From Alphaproteobacteria bacterium (GTDB lineage: Bacteria > Pseudomonadota > Alphaproteobacteria > Rs-D84): a stretch of DNA of 64,000 nt. The stretch is from contig JAFVOS010000006.1 of assembly GCA_017505705.1 (NCBI GenBank), positions 1-64,000 on the forward strand, given 5' to 3'. Both the position numbers and the translations under genes were made by a program. Below are positions 51,498 through 60,036 of the stretch, piece by piece (positions within the stretch are counted from its first letter, which is position 1; every line of letters begins with the position of its first letter). The notes beneath the pieces are model-generated. The model was not told where the DNA came from. It made no database searches and saw only the letters and a program-made list of their open reading frames with translations.

Positions 51498-52896
51498 CGA
51501 TGAATGGTCCTGCTACAATTTCTAGTTTTCTTATGTCTGATATTTTTTGCAGTCCAAAAGCAGTTTTGATTGCTGCCCAGTTTGTAACCAATGCATGCCA
51601 CCACGTTCCTGGCTTAATTTCTTCGGATCTTTTTTTTGTGTCTACAACATAAATGGACAGGTTATCATTTGCGCATGCGGTATTTTTTAGTTCGTTAGCA
51701 AACTCTTCTGCATATTGAGCAATAGTTGCTTTATCATATGATGAAACTACTAATTCTGCAGGCGACAGACCGCCTCCTCCCAATTCGGTTAAAACAAGAC
51801 CTGGGAATGCTCGTCGATTGTTGCCTTCTTCAAAATCCAGAAAATATTCGAAGTTTTTTACTTTAGAGAAAAATTTGTCCATGCCTGCATCTAAATAATA
51901 TTTGTTAAATACTTGGCGGCCTGCAACGTTAATGGCAGCATCGTCGTCCAGGTTTTCCCAGATGGTATGATCTGAACATTTATCGGACCAATATAGTTTG
52001 GGTATGTCTGATAGTTTTATCTCGTCGCCTGGTTTTTTGTCATTTTTATTATAAACAAATATGGCCAGAGCGGTTTGTTGGTCATTGGGTGTTGGTGGAG
52101 TAATGGTACCGTCGGTATTCTTTTTTTCCTTTTGGGTGGGCGTTGGGGATGTGTTGGCGACAGTGCTGGCAATGGGTTGGGCATCTGGGACTTTTATTGA
52201 ATTATATGCTTTCTTATCTTTGTATGGGGCGTATCCAGCAGACTTGATGTCCAGGCGCTCAGAAAAACTTAAATCCGCAAAGGTGGTTGGAAAATCGTTT
52301 TTTTCCAGTGTTCCGGAATTGCCACCGTTTTGTGCCTGTAATTCTTCCAGTTCCTGGGTGCGTTCGATAATGTCAGATTTCCAATCAGGGGTTGGCTGTT
52401 CAAATGGATTTTTTATTTCTGGTTCAATAACGCCTGGGTTTTGTGTTGTCGCCCCCGGAAATGATACCGTCCCATTTGTGACCCCGGCGTGACCGTACTG
52501 TTTTACGTAGTTTTCAAATTCAGAATCAATATAGCCCGCACAGCTGGTCGCATAATTGTGCCCTGGTAAACGTGACAGTTGCAACATTACGGTTGGGCGA
52601 ATGTCTGACAGCTGTGCCCCAACGCAGTTGTTCATGTTTGCACACACGTTTGCAATCAATGCAGAAACCGTTCGTTGACAATCACCGGCATTCATGTCGG
52701 CACCGTTTACGTATATAACCTGGGGCATACGCTGGTTGTATGGGCCATTCGGATTCCAAAATGGATTAGAAGAATATGTTTGTACATTCTGGATTTGGCC
52801 ATGTTGCGATAGTGGCGCAGATGTTGGCTGGTACGCATGTGCAACGCCAACAATTGATAACAGAATTATATACAAAGACTTAAAATACATTCTCAT
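51490..52896 (-). CDS. Exported protein of unknown function
   Basis: A 468-residue protein. Signal peptide (LYIILLSIVGVAHA) then a Gln/Asn/Pro-rich N-terminal region, a Cys-containing domain (DCQRTVSALIANVCANMNNC) and a C-terminal globular part (NLSIYVVDTKKR...ALVTNWAAIKTAFG). The first or third codon (both ATG) may be the start. The downstream gene overlaps it; the prepilin peptidase gene ends 22 bases before its start on the same strand. Function unknown. Confidence 0.7.
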   Translation of the reverse strand: MRMYFKSLYIILLSIVGVAHAYQPTSAPLSQHGQIQNVQTYSSNPFWNPNGPYNQRMPQVIYVNGADMNAGDCQRTVSALIANVCANMNNCVGAQLSDIRPTVMLQLSRLPGHNYATSCAGYIDSEFENYVKQYGHAGVTNGTVSFPGATTQNPGVIEPEIKNPFEQPTPDWKSDIIERTQELEELQAQNGGNSGTLEKNDFPTTFADLSFSERLDIKSAGYAPYKDKKAYNSIKVPDAQPIASTVANTSPTPTQKEKKNTDGTITPPTPNDQQTALAIFVYNKNDKKPGDEIKLSDIPKLYWSDKCSDHTIWENLDDDAAINVAGRQVFNKYYLDAGMDKFFSKVKNFEYFLDFEEGNNRRAFPGLVLTELGGGGLSPAELVVSSYDKATIAQYAEEFANELKNTACANDNLSIYVVDTKKRSEEIKPGTWWHALVTNWAAIKTAFGLQKISDIRKLEIVAGPFIVE

Positions 52897-52917
52897 TCCT
52901 GAATCCCTATGCGGATA

Positions 52918-53385
52918 TTATAACAAAATCGTCATTGCAATCAAAGTCAAAATTGCCCCGATTAAAAAGAACGGCGCAAATGGGATAAAACGCTGGTGGT
53001 GTCTGCGACCCCATATCGTGCCCAGAATGCATGCAATAATCAATGTTGTTGCCAAACCACTGGTCCCCAGCCAGATACCCCCAGCTGTAATCAGTTTTAT
53101 GTCGCCCATGCCGATTGGTGCAATGTTTTTTGAGTTTTTTTGAGTGCGCCAGTCAAATATTAGACCGATGACGGTTGATATTGTATAACCAAAAACACCG
53201 CCAATTATGGCGTCTGATATTGAAATTGGCCATTGGTAAAATGTGGTCAGAACCAATCCAGTCAGCAACAAAGGAAATAAATACACGTCTGGGATGATGC
53301 GGCGGCGAAAATCGGCAATGTAGATTTTTGTGCCACAGTATGCCGTCAGCAACAGTAAAAACACAAAAAAGATGTAAAAAAACAT
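52918..53385 (-). CDS. A24 prepilin peptidase, CpaA/TadV-like
   Basis: A 155-residue inner-membrane aspartyl protease with about five helices, the short form used by Flp/Tad pilus systems. Catalytic Asp candidates are in ADFRRRIIPD and GMGDIKLI, the latter being the GxGD signature of the family. It processes and may methylate type IV pilin-like leader peptides. No pilin or Tad motor gene is in the window; the two exported proteins downstream are possible substrates or partners (inference). Confidence 0.8.
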   Translation of the reverse strand: MFFYIFFVFLLLLTAYCGTKIYIADFRRRIIPDVYLFPLLLTGLVLTTFYQWPISISDAIIGGVFGYTISTVIGLIFDWRTQKNSKNIAPIGMGDIKLITAGGIWLGTSGLATTLIIACILGTIWGRRHHQRFIPFAPFFLIGAILTLIAMTILL

Positions 53386-53456
53386 ATTTTTCCCCCTTGC
53401 CTTTCGATTCGGAACAATGCTATAATCATGATATAATATAATAAGGATTTTGTAAA

Positions 53457-54071
53457 ATGAGTAAAGGCTGGGATAATACGATGCTTAAAAAATTAAAGGC
53501 ATTGACAGGTAAAGGATTATCTACATCTGAAATCGGTAAGCGTTTGGGAATGTCTAAGAACGCAATTGTTGGTAAACTGAATCGATTGGGGTGGAATGCC
53601 AAGGCTGGTGGTGCGGCAAATGCAAAAATAGAAGAAAAGAAAGAGCCGGCAAAAAAATCAACATCGGTCAAGGCGGATGCTAAGAAGGTAGCCACTGCAA
53701 CCAAGACCGCAACCAAAAAAGCACCTGCGGCCAAGGCAACTGCAAAAAAAGTCGCAGAAAAAAAGGTGGCGACTAAGCCTGTGGCGGAAAAGAAATCAGA
53801 AAAAAAACAAACGGTGGTTAAAGAAGCCCTGGAAACAAAAGCATCCAAGAAGTCTAGTGTGTCGGACGCTAAAAGTTTGGCAATGCACCAGCGTATTGTT
53901 CAACATTCATTGGAAATGGCGAATTTGAAACCGAATCAGTGTCGGTGGCCGATTGGTGATCCGGATTCAGAACATTTTCATTTCTGTGGGGAAACGGTGT
54001 TTGTTGGTAAACCGTATTGCTATGAACACTGTAAACAGGCATATCAGTTTACACCGCCCAAGAAAAAATAG
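53457..54071 (+). CDS. gcrA: GcrA cell-cycle regulator
   Basis: A 204-residue alphaproteobacterial regulator that works with sigma70 at promoters carrying CcrM-methylated GANTC sites. The N-terminal HTH (KGWDNTMLKKLKALTGKGLSTSEIGKRLGMSKNAIVGK) and the C-terminal motif QCRWPIGDP...FCGE...YCYEHC are typical. Between them lies a very long Lys/Ala-rich linker (about residues 60-135), resembling the N-terminal extension of the S9 protein in this window. GcrA restricts the organism to Alphaproteobacteria. Preceded by AATAAGGATTTTGTAAA. Confidence 0.93.
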   Translation: MSKGWDNTMLKKLKALTGKGLSTSEIGKRLGMSKNAIVGKLNRLGWNAKAGGAANAKIEEKKEPAKKSTSVKADAKKVATATKTATKKAPAAKATAKKVAEKKVATKPVAEKKSEKKQTVVKEALETKASKKSSVSDAKSLAMHQRIVQHSLEMANLKPNQCRWPIGDPDSEHFHFCGETVFVGKPYCYEHCKQAYQFTPPKKK

Positions 54072-54112
54072 TAAGGTTTATGGGACTGTAAAAATCAACA
54101 GAGAGAGAAGAA

Positions 54113-56221
54113 TTGTTAAATATTCGTGAATATAATATTGCAGGAAACCAGTTGCGTGCATTTTATGATGAAAATGGCGGGCTGGTTTTTGTCATTGATT
54201 CAGAAATAAATGAAAAAAAGCCAAATGTTTTGTTGGTTGTTAATTCTGATGGCGACAGAAAGTGGGACGACATTCTGGAAAATGACTATGATGTTGATTT
54301 AGAAGATGTGCGACCAAAAAAGGATAATAAGTATCAAAAGCTGGATATTGAATACAGTGGGTTGGATTTGTATGCGGATTTGTTTCAGGCATTTGATTCC
54401 GGACGATCAACAGATGATGAGCTGGCACAAGTGAATCTGTTTCGTGATATTGCGGTGCGTCGGGCGGCGGCAGAAAGATTGGTCACAGCAGAGACCCAGG
54501 CTGAAAATGCATACGAAACCATTGAACGTGCGAATTTAACCATAGAAGAACTGGAAGGTAAAATTCGTGAATTGCGGGTCAAGGTATCTGAAACCAGAAA
54601 AAAAATTGGAAAAGAACCGACCAAGCAATCGGCTGCTAAGATTTTAAAACTGGAATCCCAGATAGATGCCGCAAATGAAAAGATTAAGCGTACTAAAAAA
54701 AGGTTGGCCAGTGCACAAAAAAGACTTAGCGTTGCAACCGATGATGCAGATGCAGCACGTCAATTGTTAGAGCGTGTCGGTTTTAATGCGGATACAGGGC
54801 TGGATAATGATGTTCCGGCTGTGTATCAAGAAAAGCCGCTGGCAGAGATTGAAAGTGGTGATTTAATGACAGTTGTACAGCCACCTGTACCAGCAGAGAT
54901 TGAAAAACATGAATTAACAACAGTACAAACAAAGGCAGAAAAAATGGCCGATGAAGAAGTAAAACCTTTATTTGATACAGATCCAGAAATTCTGGACGAA
55001 GAAATCGCATTTAAGCCAATTGATTTCAGTGTCTCAAATTCTGAACCTGGGATTGTTTCACAGCCACAGTCGGCACAGGGCAACACTGCAGAATACAGTG
55101 ATGCGTCTGCGATTGAGCCATTGGCGTTTGTGCCACCTGTGCCACCTGTAGAAAACAATTATGTTGAAGAAAAGCAGGCGAATTCTGTTTTGGATTCGAT
55201 GGTTGCGGTGGACACCCCAAGGGAAGACGTTGTGTTGGAAAGTCAGACAGAGTTTATGCCAACACCAGTGACGCCATCGTATACAACCCAGCCAGAGACT
55301 GCCCCGGTGGCAATGCCGGTCGAAGATGTCGTCCCTGCCCCGATTGATTCTGGGTTTAGACCAGTGTCACCGATTACTGGCGAGGCACCAGCGGTTGCCG
55401 CCGAAGAAGCGGTGGTTGTTCGCAGCAAGCCAACGATTGTTTATTATGTAATGTTGATACTGTTAATTGTATTATCGATATTTACACTGTGGTTTTATCA
55501 AAAATCTGTTGGTAATAATGCGTTGCCCAGCTTAGGTGGGGCTGTGATGCCAGAAGTTGTTGAAGAAAAACCAGATGTTAAAGCAGATGTAGAAGAACCG
55601 CAAGCGCCGATTGCAGAAGAAACAGTTCAGGTGGCGATAGAGTCTGAAAAAACAGAAGTTGAGCCAGAACCTGAACCACAGCCAGAACCCGTAGCTGTAC
55701 AGCCAGAGCCACAGCCGGAACCTGAACCTGAGCCACAACCAGAACCAGTGGTTATAGATGCGCCTGTGGTTGCGGTTGAACCAACCGAAGTTCCTGTGCC
55801 GGTGACAACGTTGCCAATCAGAACTGTGCCAGATGCGCCAGAACCAGAGCCCGTTAAGGTAGAGACAGACGAAGAAATATTGGCCAAAAAGCCTGCGTAT
55901 GGTGTTTCACAAAATGAAGCAATGTTTGTAGCTGCCGATGAATTTGAAACCGACAGACAGCCCATGGATGAGGTAATAGAAGAAGAATATGAAGCGGTGG
56001 ACATGGTGGAAGCACCTGTTGTGACAGTGACTGAACCAGCGGTGGAATATGAATACGAATATACTGATGAATATTCTGAAAACGAAGTGCCTATGTGCGA
56101 AGGTGGCGCATCGCCAGATAGATTTGGGTGTTGTCCGGGAGAAACATATACCCAGATTGATAATGGCGGCTTTGTGTGCTGTCCAGATGCGGGTGGCGAT
56201 TGTTTCCCGCCATTGAAATAA
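54113..56221 (+). CDS. Bitopic membrane protein with coiled coil and PEPQPE-rich region
   Basis: A 702-residue protein starting at TTG after GAGAGAGAAG. The N-terminal domain (about 1-115) is followed by a coiled coil (about 145-235), an acidic linker, one membrane helix (about 440-460, YYVMLILLIVLSIFTLWFY) and a long Pro/Glu/Val repeat region (EPEPQPEP) resembling TonB-like periplasm-spanning stretches. The C-terminus has a Cys cluster (RFGCCPG, FVCCPDAGGDC). Likely in the inner membrane with a periplasm-reaching tail. It follows gcrA by 41 bases. No TonB-family C-terminal domain is seen. Confidence 0.7.
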   Translation: MLNIREYNIAGNQLRAFYDENGGLVFVIDSEINEKKPNVLLVVNSDGDRKWDDILENDYDVDLEDVRPKKDNKYQKLDIEYSGLDLYADLFQAFDSGRSTDDELAQVNLFRDIAVRRAAAERLVTAETQAENAYETIERANLTIEELEGKIRELRVKVSETRKKIGKEPTKQSAAKILKLESQIDAANEKIKRTKKRLASAQKRLSVATDDADAARQLLERVGFNADTGLDNDVPAVYQEKPLAEIESGDLMTVVQPPVPAEIEKHELTTVQTKAEKMADEEVKPLFDTDPEILDEEIAFKPIDFSVSNSEPGIVSQPQSAQGNTAEYSDASAIEPLAFVPPVPPVENNYVEEKQANSVLDSMVAVDTPREDVVLESQTEFMPTPVTPSYTTQPETAPVAMPVEDVVPAPIDSGFRPVSPITGEAPAVAAEEAVVVRSKPTIVYYVMLILLIVLSIFTLWFYQKSVGNNALPSLGGAVMPEVVEEKPDVKADVEEPQAPIAEETVQVAIESEKTEVEPEPEPQPEPVAVQPEPQPEPEPEPQPEPVVIDAPVVAVEPTEVPVPVTTLPIRTVPDAPEPEPVKVETDEEILAKKPAYGVSQNEAMFVAADEFETDRQPMDEVIEEEYEAVDMVEAPVVTVTEPAVEYEYEYTDEYSENEVPMCEGGASPDRFGCCPGETYTQIDNGGFVCCPDAGGDCFPPLK

Positions 56222-56229
56222 GTTGATAT

Positions 56230-56256
56230 AAAAACCCGCCTTGGCGGGTTTTTTGT
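56230..56256. terminator. Terminator
   Basis: AAAACCCGCC-TT-GGCGGGTTTTTT between two convergent genes. Confidence 0.8.
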
Positions 56257-56259
56257 GGC

Positions 56260-57144
56260 TTAAATTATTCGTTTGCGTACAGCATTAAATAATGCGAATC
56301 CGATTAACAGAACCATTATGCCAATAAATATTGTCGTCGCTGTGTGCGGATTGTCTGCAAATGGCAGATACATGTTCATACCATAATATCCAACGATAAC
56401 AGTTGGTATTACTAAAATGATGTTCCAAATTGTTAGGCGATTAATGTTGGTGTTCGAATCCATATTAATTACGCTTTCAAATGTTTCTTTGATGGCTTTT
56501 AGCATTTTGCCATATGTTGCAACCACTTCGGTTGCCTGGGCCAATTCGATGCGGGCATCTTCGGCCAGTTCTTTGGCTTCGTCGGTTTTAACAAAGCCAC
56601 GAACCTTTTCCAGTTTGTCCAACACAGCGACGTTGCCCTTGATGCCGGCCATGTACAGGGTGTAACTGTTTTCAACCTCAAGCAGGTCCATCAGTTCTTT
56701 TTTGCGTATGCGTTCTTGCAGCATACGTTTAGACGCCAGAACACGTTTGTTTAATTCTTTTAACATGCGCAGATATGATTCTGCAATATAGTACATTATG
56801 TTTAGTATAAATTCTTCACGTGATGTTTTTTCTGAGCGTTTTATCTTATCCAGCAAATCACAGCGTTTGCGGCATACGGTTATAACCCGATTAGATGTGT
56901 AGATAATAGATAATGGTTCTGTATGCCATAATGTGTCATTTTCGTGATTAATGATTGGAAAACGAACAATGATGACCTTATAGTCATCTTCGACTTCGAA
57001 ACGTGGCTGTTCATCAGGATCCAGAATGTCTGAAATAGTATCTTCGTCGATTTTATAATCGTGTTGTAATTTTTCGAAATCGTTGTGATCAGGATTACCA
57101 ACGTTTATCCATGAAAATGTTTTTAGCTTTTCTGTCACAAACAT
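56260..57144 (-). CDS. corA: CorA-type divalent cation (Mg2+) transporter
   Basis: A 294-residue protein. A large soluble N-terminal domain with long helices (ELAEDARIELAQATEVVATYGKMLKAI) is followed by two C-terminal membrane helices joined by the signature YYGMN loop. The usual family length is 300-320 residues. It imports magnesium and other divalent ions as a pentamer. Monocistronic. Confidence 0.92.
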   Translation of the reverse strand: MFVTEKLKTFSWINVGNPDHNDFEKLQHDYKIDEDTISDILDPDEQPRFEVEDDYKVIIVRFPIINHENDTLWHTEPLSIIYTSNRVITVCRKRCDLLDKIKRSEKTSREEFILNIMYYIAESYLRMLKELNKRVLASKRMLQERIRKKELMDLLEVENSYTLYMAGIKGNVAVLDKLEKVRGFVKTDEAKELAEDARIELAQATEVVATYGKMLKAIKETFESVINMDSNTNINRLTIWNIILVIPTVIVGYYGMNMYLPFADNPHTATTIFIGIMVLLIGFALFNAVRKRII

Positions 57145-57289
57145 TGGCGCCCCCTTTTTTGTGTTTTATAAGAAATCTTTCATATTTTACAGTCCTGTTG
57201 TAAAAAATCAAGATTTTAAGATGGAATATAAACCCGTATTTTTATTTCAGTGCCAGTGATATCATATAACTAAAAGGGGGATATTGTTT

Positions 57290-57742
57290 ATGGTAAAACA
57301 GACAGAATTTCAAACCAGTCCGTTTACAATTGCGCACTATATTTTATTGTTTATGGTGACGGTTGTGTGCATCAGTATTGTGACATGGCTGATAATAGAC
57401 AGATACAATAATAATGCAAAAACAGATGTTGCGGTGTCGTATATGTTAAGTGACGACCCATGTGTCGTGCGTACACGTGATGCAATAAAGAAAATGTGGT
57501 CATATAACCAAGAACTGATTCCTGTACGCTATACAACAATGGCAGAAACGTATGCGAATAATACGGTATTAAGTCGTGTAAATGGTTACTGTAACGATAC
57601 GGCGTTTACGTGTCGTGCAGGACAATTGCGCAGGACATGTGATCCATGTGCGGTTGAAGTTGGGCGTCGGCGTGCCATGGAATTGCATATTTTGGACAGT
57701 GTGCGTGCGAATTGTGATGTGATAACAGATGATAAAAAATAA
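57290..57742 (+). CDS. Signal-anchored periplasmic protein of unknown function
   Basis: A 150-residue protein. One N-terminal membrane segment (HYILLFMVTVVCISIVTWLII) is followed by a periplasmic domain with five or six Cys (DPCVVRTR, YCNDTAFTCRAG, RTCDPCAVE). ATG 57290 is preferred with GGGGGATA at proper distance. tRNA-Pro follows. Family not recognised. Confidence 0.7.
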   Translation: MVKQTEFQTSPFTIAHYILLFMVTVVCISIVTWLIIDRYNNNAKTDVAVSYMLSDDPCVVRTRDAIKKMWSYNQELIPVRYTTMAETYANNTVLSRVNGYCNDTAFTCRAGQLRRTCDPCAVEVGRRRAMELHILDSVRANCDVITDDKK

Positions 57743-57786
57743 ATTGAGTTTTAGATTGGACATATATATAATGTGCAGGTGTTTGT

Positions 57787-57863
57787 CGGGGTGTAGCTCA
57801 GCCTGGTAGAGTACTTGCATGGGGTGCAAGGGGTCGCAGGTTCGAATCCTGTCACCCCGACCA
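57787..57863 (+). tRNA. tRNA-Pro (anticodon GGG)
   Basis: A 77-base cloverleaf: acceptor CGGGGTG/CACCCCG, anticodon arm CTTGC-ATGGGGT-GCAAG, T-arm GCAGG-TTCGAAT-CCTGT, encoded CCA. Confidence 0.93.
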
Positions 57864-58094
57864 TATAAATTCAAACGGGGCGTGTCCCCGTTTTAATTTA
57901 TATAAGTGGGTATGTCGGTTTGATACATCGCATTGTTATCACAATGCCCAGGTTCGAGCCGTAGCGTCAGCGCAGGCGAAAGGGGCCCGCCACGAAGTGG
58001 TGGGAATTACAATCCTGTCTACGGCGACCATATAAATTCAAACGGGGCGTGTCCCCGTTTTAATTTATATAAGTGGGTATGTTGGTTTTATGTG
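57858..58094 (+). repeat. Direct duplication downstream of tRNA-Pro with a tRNA-like mosaic
   Basis: Bases 57858-57922, including the tRNA tail and the terminator AAACGGGG-CGTGT-CCCCGTTTT, recur at 58025-58089 with about one mismatch, 167 bases apart. The stretch between (57923-58030) contains a tRNA-like anticodon arm (GCATTG-TTATCA-CAATGC), half of a T-loop (CAGGTTCGA), a palindrome (CCCGCCAC-GAA-GTGGTGGG) and a second tRNA-like 3' end (AATCCTGTCTACGGCGACCA). It does not fold as a normal tRNA. The rest up to 58195 shows nothing else. Confidence 0.55.
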
Positions 58095-58195
58095 TTCTGT
58101 TGTTCGGAAATCATGCATATTGTGGTGGTAGATTTGTTTGGGTATTATTGTTTTGTCCGGACTTATAAAAAAATAACAACACAAAAGGATAAAAT

Positions 58196-58303
58196 ATGTC
58201 AAAAAATAATGATAAACAATGTAAGTGTAAAAACTGTCAAAATATAGACGCAGGCACATGTGACAAGAAGTCAGAATGTGACAAAAAGAAGTGTGATAAA
58301 TAA
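58196..58303 (+). CDS. 35-residue Cys/Lys-rich peptide, metallothionein-like
   Basis: A short frame from ATG 58196 to TAA 58303 with a good Shine-Dalgarno (AAAAGGATAA) and its own terminator. It has six Cys in 35 residues (CKCKNC, then CDKKSEC and C near the end), eleven Lys and no hydrophobic stretch. Cys spacing C-x-C-x2-C is metal-binding in style. It may bind zinc, copper or another soft metal, but no family was recognised. Short length leaves some chance that it is accidental, though context argues against it. Confidence 0.6.
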   Translation: MSKNNDKQCKCKNCQNIDAGTCDKKSECDKKKCDK

Positions 58304-58305
58304 GC

Positions 58306-58338
58306 AAGCGCACCGGCATTAAATGCCGGTGTGTTTTT
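58306..58338 (+). terminator. Terminator of the small Cys-rich peptide gene
   Basis: GCACCGGCAT-TAA-ATGCCGGTGT followed by TTTTT. Confidence 0.75.
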
Positions 58339-58420
58339 AATCATTTTATGCTTGCACGAATCGGATAAATATTACTAGTATGCGCATATCAGTTTAATTA
58401 ACGAAAGGGAGAAATCCATC

Positions 58421-58795
58421 ATGATAGTAGGTATCGGAATCGATTTGGTTGAATGTGGCCGTTTCTTGGATTGGTCTGCGTTTAAAAAACAACGTATATT
58501 CACAAAAAAAGAGCTGGAATATGCGGATAACGATAATGCGAATTCAGAAAAGCATTTGGCGAATTTCTGGGCGGCACGTGAAGCGTTTTTAAAAGCGTTG
58601 GGGACTGGGTTTGGTGACGATATTTCTTTTTCAGATGTGTCGGTTGTGCACAATGATTTGGGGCGTCCTGAATTATTAATCTCTGGTGGTGCCAAGGGGG
58701 CATTAAAAGAGGTTGCTGGTGCGGACGCTCGTGTTTTTTTATCAATTACCGACCAGGCAGATTATTGTGCCGCAATGGTTGTGATTGAAAAATAG
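58421..58795 (+). CDS. acpS: Holo-[acyl-carrier-protein] synthase
   Basis: A 124-residue phosphopantetheinyl transferase that activates acyl carrier protein using CoA. The metal-binding IVGIGIDLVECGRF and the WAAREAFLKALGTGF motif (family F/W-x-A-K/R-E-A) are present, with C-terminal VFLSITDQADYCAAMV. Length is normal. Preceded by GAAAGGGAGAAA. Confidence 0.93.
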   Translation: MIVGIGIDLVECGRFLDWSAFKKQRIFTKKELEYADNDNANSEKHLANFWAAREAFLKALGTGFGDDISFSDVSVVHNDLGRPELLISGGAKGALKEVAGADARVFLSITDQADYCAAMVVIEK

Positions 58796-58825
58796 TTTTT
58801 TGTTGTTGCTCGAAACGCTATTAAC

Positions 58826-58871
58826 ATTTGCTGATTCCGTTTCTGCGCCGATGGGCGCACCCGGAATGACA
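58826..58871. repeat. REP-like palindrome
   Basis: GATTCCGTTTCTGCGCC...GGCGCACCCGGAATGAC, of the GTCATTCCG...CGGAATC type scattered through this window (see 9904 and 20670). Confidence 0.5.
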
Positions 58872-58898
58872 AATTGCATCGCCCGATGTACGATGCAA

Positions 58899-58929
58899 TA
58901 AAAAAACCGTTCGTTTGAACGGTTTTTTT
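58899..58929. terminator. Terminator between acpS and rpsI
   Basis: AAAAAACCGTTC-GTTT-GAACGGTTTTTTT. Confidence 0.85.
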
Positions 58930-58939
58930 GTTCCACAAA

Positions 58940-59425
58940 CTAACGTTTGCTGAACTGGGTTGAACGACGTGCCTTGCGGAAACCGTAGTGTTTACGTTCA
59001 ACAACACGACTGTCACGTGTTAAGAATCCAGCCGCCTTTAATGCAGCACGTAATTCTGGTTCCTGTTTTTCCAATGCTTTGGAAATACCATGTTTTACAG
59101 CGCCAGCTTGGCCAGACAAACCGCCACCTTCTACAAAGGCGACGATGTCGTATGCTGTTTCACGATTTGTTACGCCAAATGGTTGGGCGATAATCATTTG
59201 CAATACTGCACGACGGAAATATTCAGCAGATGATTTGCCGTTTACAGTAATGTTGCCCTTGCCTGGCATCAAATATACACGTGCAACGGAATCTTTACGT
59301 TTGCCGGTTGCATATGTTGCGTCGTTTAATTTTGGTGTTGCAACTGGTGCCTTTTTGGCAGCAGTCTTGGTTGTTGCAGCCTTTTTAACGGTTGTTTTTG
59401 TGGCTGTCTTTTTTGCTTCTGCCAT
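58940..59425 (-). CDS. rpsI: 30S ribosomal protein S9
   Basis: A 161-residue S9. The core begins at [20 protein letters not shown] and ends in the invariant basic tail (RRSTQFSKR). An N-terminal Ala/Lys/Thr-rich extension of about 38 residues ([19 protein letters not shown]) precedes it; alphaproteobacterial S9 proteins often carry such extensions. It follows rplM on the same strand, sharing one base, the conserved L13-S9 operon. Confidence 0.96.
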   Translation of the reverse strand: MAEAKKTATKTTVKKAATTKTAAKKAPVATPKLNDATYATGKRKDSVARVYLMPGKGNITVNGKSSAEYFRRAVLQMIIAQPFGVTNRETAYDIVAFVEGGGLSGQAGAVKHGISKALEKQEPELRAALKAAGFLTRDSRVVERKHYGFRKARRSTQFSKR

Positions 59426-59898
59426 TATTCACCCCTTTTATTTTTGCGATTCAATGATGCAAAATCAATTACAACTGGATTTTGCGCCGCATGTTTGTGT
59501 TCGCTGCCAGCATAAACGTGCAATTTGTTCAAACGTTTGTTTGCCAATGCAACCGTTGTGCGACGACCCATCATACGTTTTACGGCGTTTGTGACCAATT
59601 TTTCTGGCTTTTCAGAGCGCATTTGACCCAGGGTGCGTTCTTTGATGCCACCTGTCCACAAGCTGTGCCAGAAGAATTTTGTTTTGTCTGCTTTCTTGCC
59701 AGACAATGCAACCTTGTCTGCGTTGATAATGATTACATGATCACCACAATCCATGTTTGGTGTCCATGTGGCTTTGTTTTTGCCGCGCAAGATGTTGGCG
59801 GTGTATGCTGCCAAACGTCCCAGCGTGCAATCAGTGGCGTCAATCAGATACCATTTGGCTTCTAATTCGCACTTTTTTAACGATTTTGTCGCTGACAT
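59425..59898 (-). CDS. rplM: 50S ribosomal protein L13
   Basis: A 157-residue L13. [43 protein letters not shown] and [33 protein letters not shown] are family signatures. First gene of the L13-S9 operon; its ATG follows AAGGAAAAAT. Confidence 0.97.
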   Translation of the reverse strand: MSATKSLKKCELEAKWYLIDATDCTLGRLAAYTANILRGKNKATWTPNMDCGDHVIIINADKVALSGKKADKTKFFWHSLWTGGIKERTLGQMRSEKPEKLVTNAVKRMMGRRTTVALANKRLNKLHVYAGSEHKHAAQNPVVIDFASLNRKNKRGE

Positions 59899-60008
59899 TT
59901 TTATTTTTCCTTAGGTTTATAAATTAGAGCGGTGCTATTATGCCCCAACCCACCAGAAATGTCAAGAAAAATCAATGCGGTATTATTATACCGGTATAAA
60001 AGTAAAAT

Positions 60009-60036
60009 AAAAACGCCCTGTTGGGCGTTGTTTTTA
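60009..60036. terminator. Terminator of the two-component operon
   Basis: AAAAACGCCC-TGTT-GGGCGTTGTTTTT. It touches the histidine kinase stop codon. Confidence 0.7.

Noticed and set aside
57906-58030. A split or permuted tmRNA or functional tRNA
   Set aside because: No tag reading frame, no consistent acceptor pairing, and the anticodon loop is abnormal; duplication and insertion explain it better.
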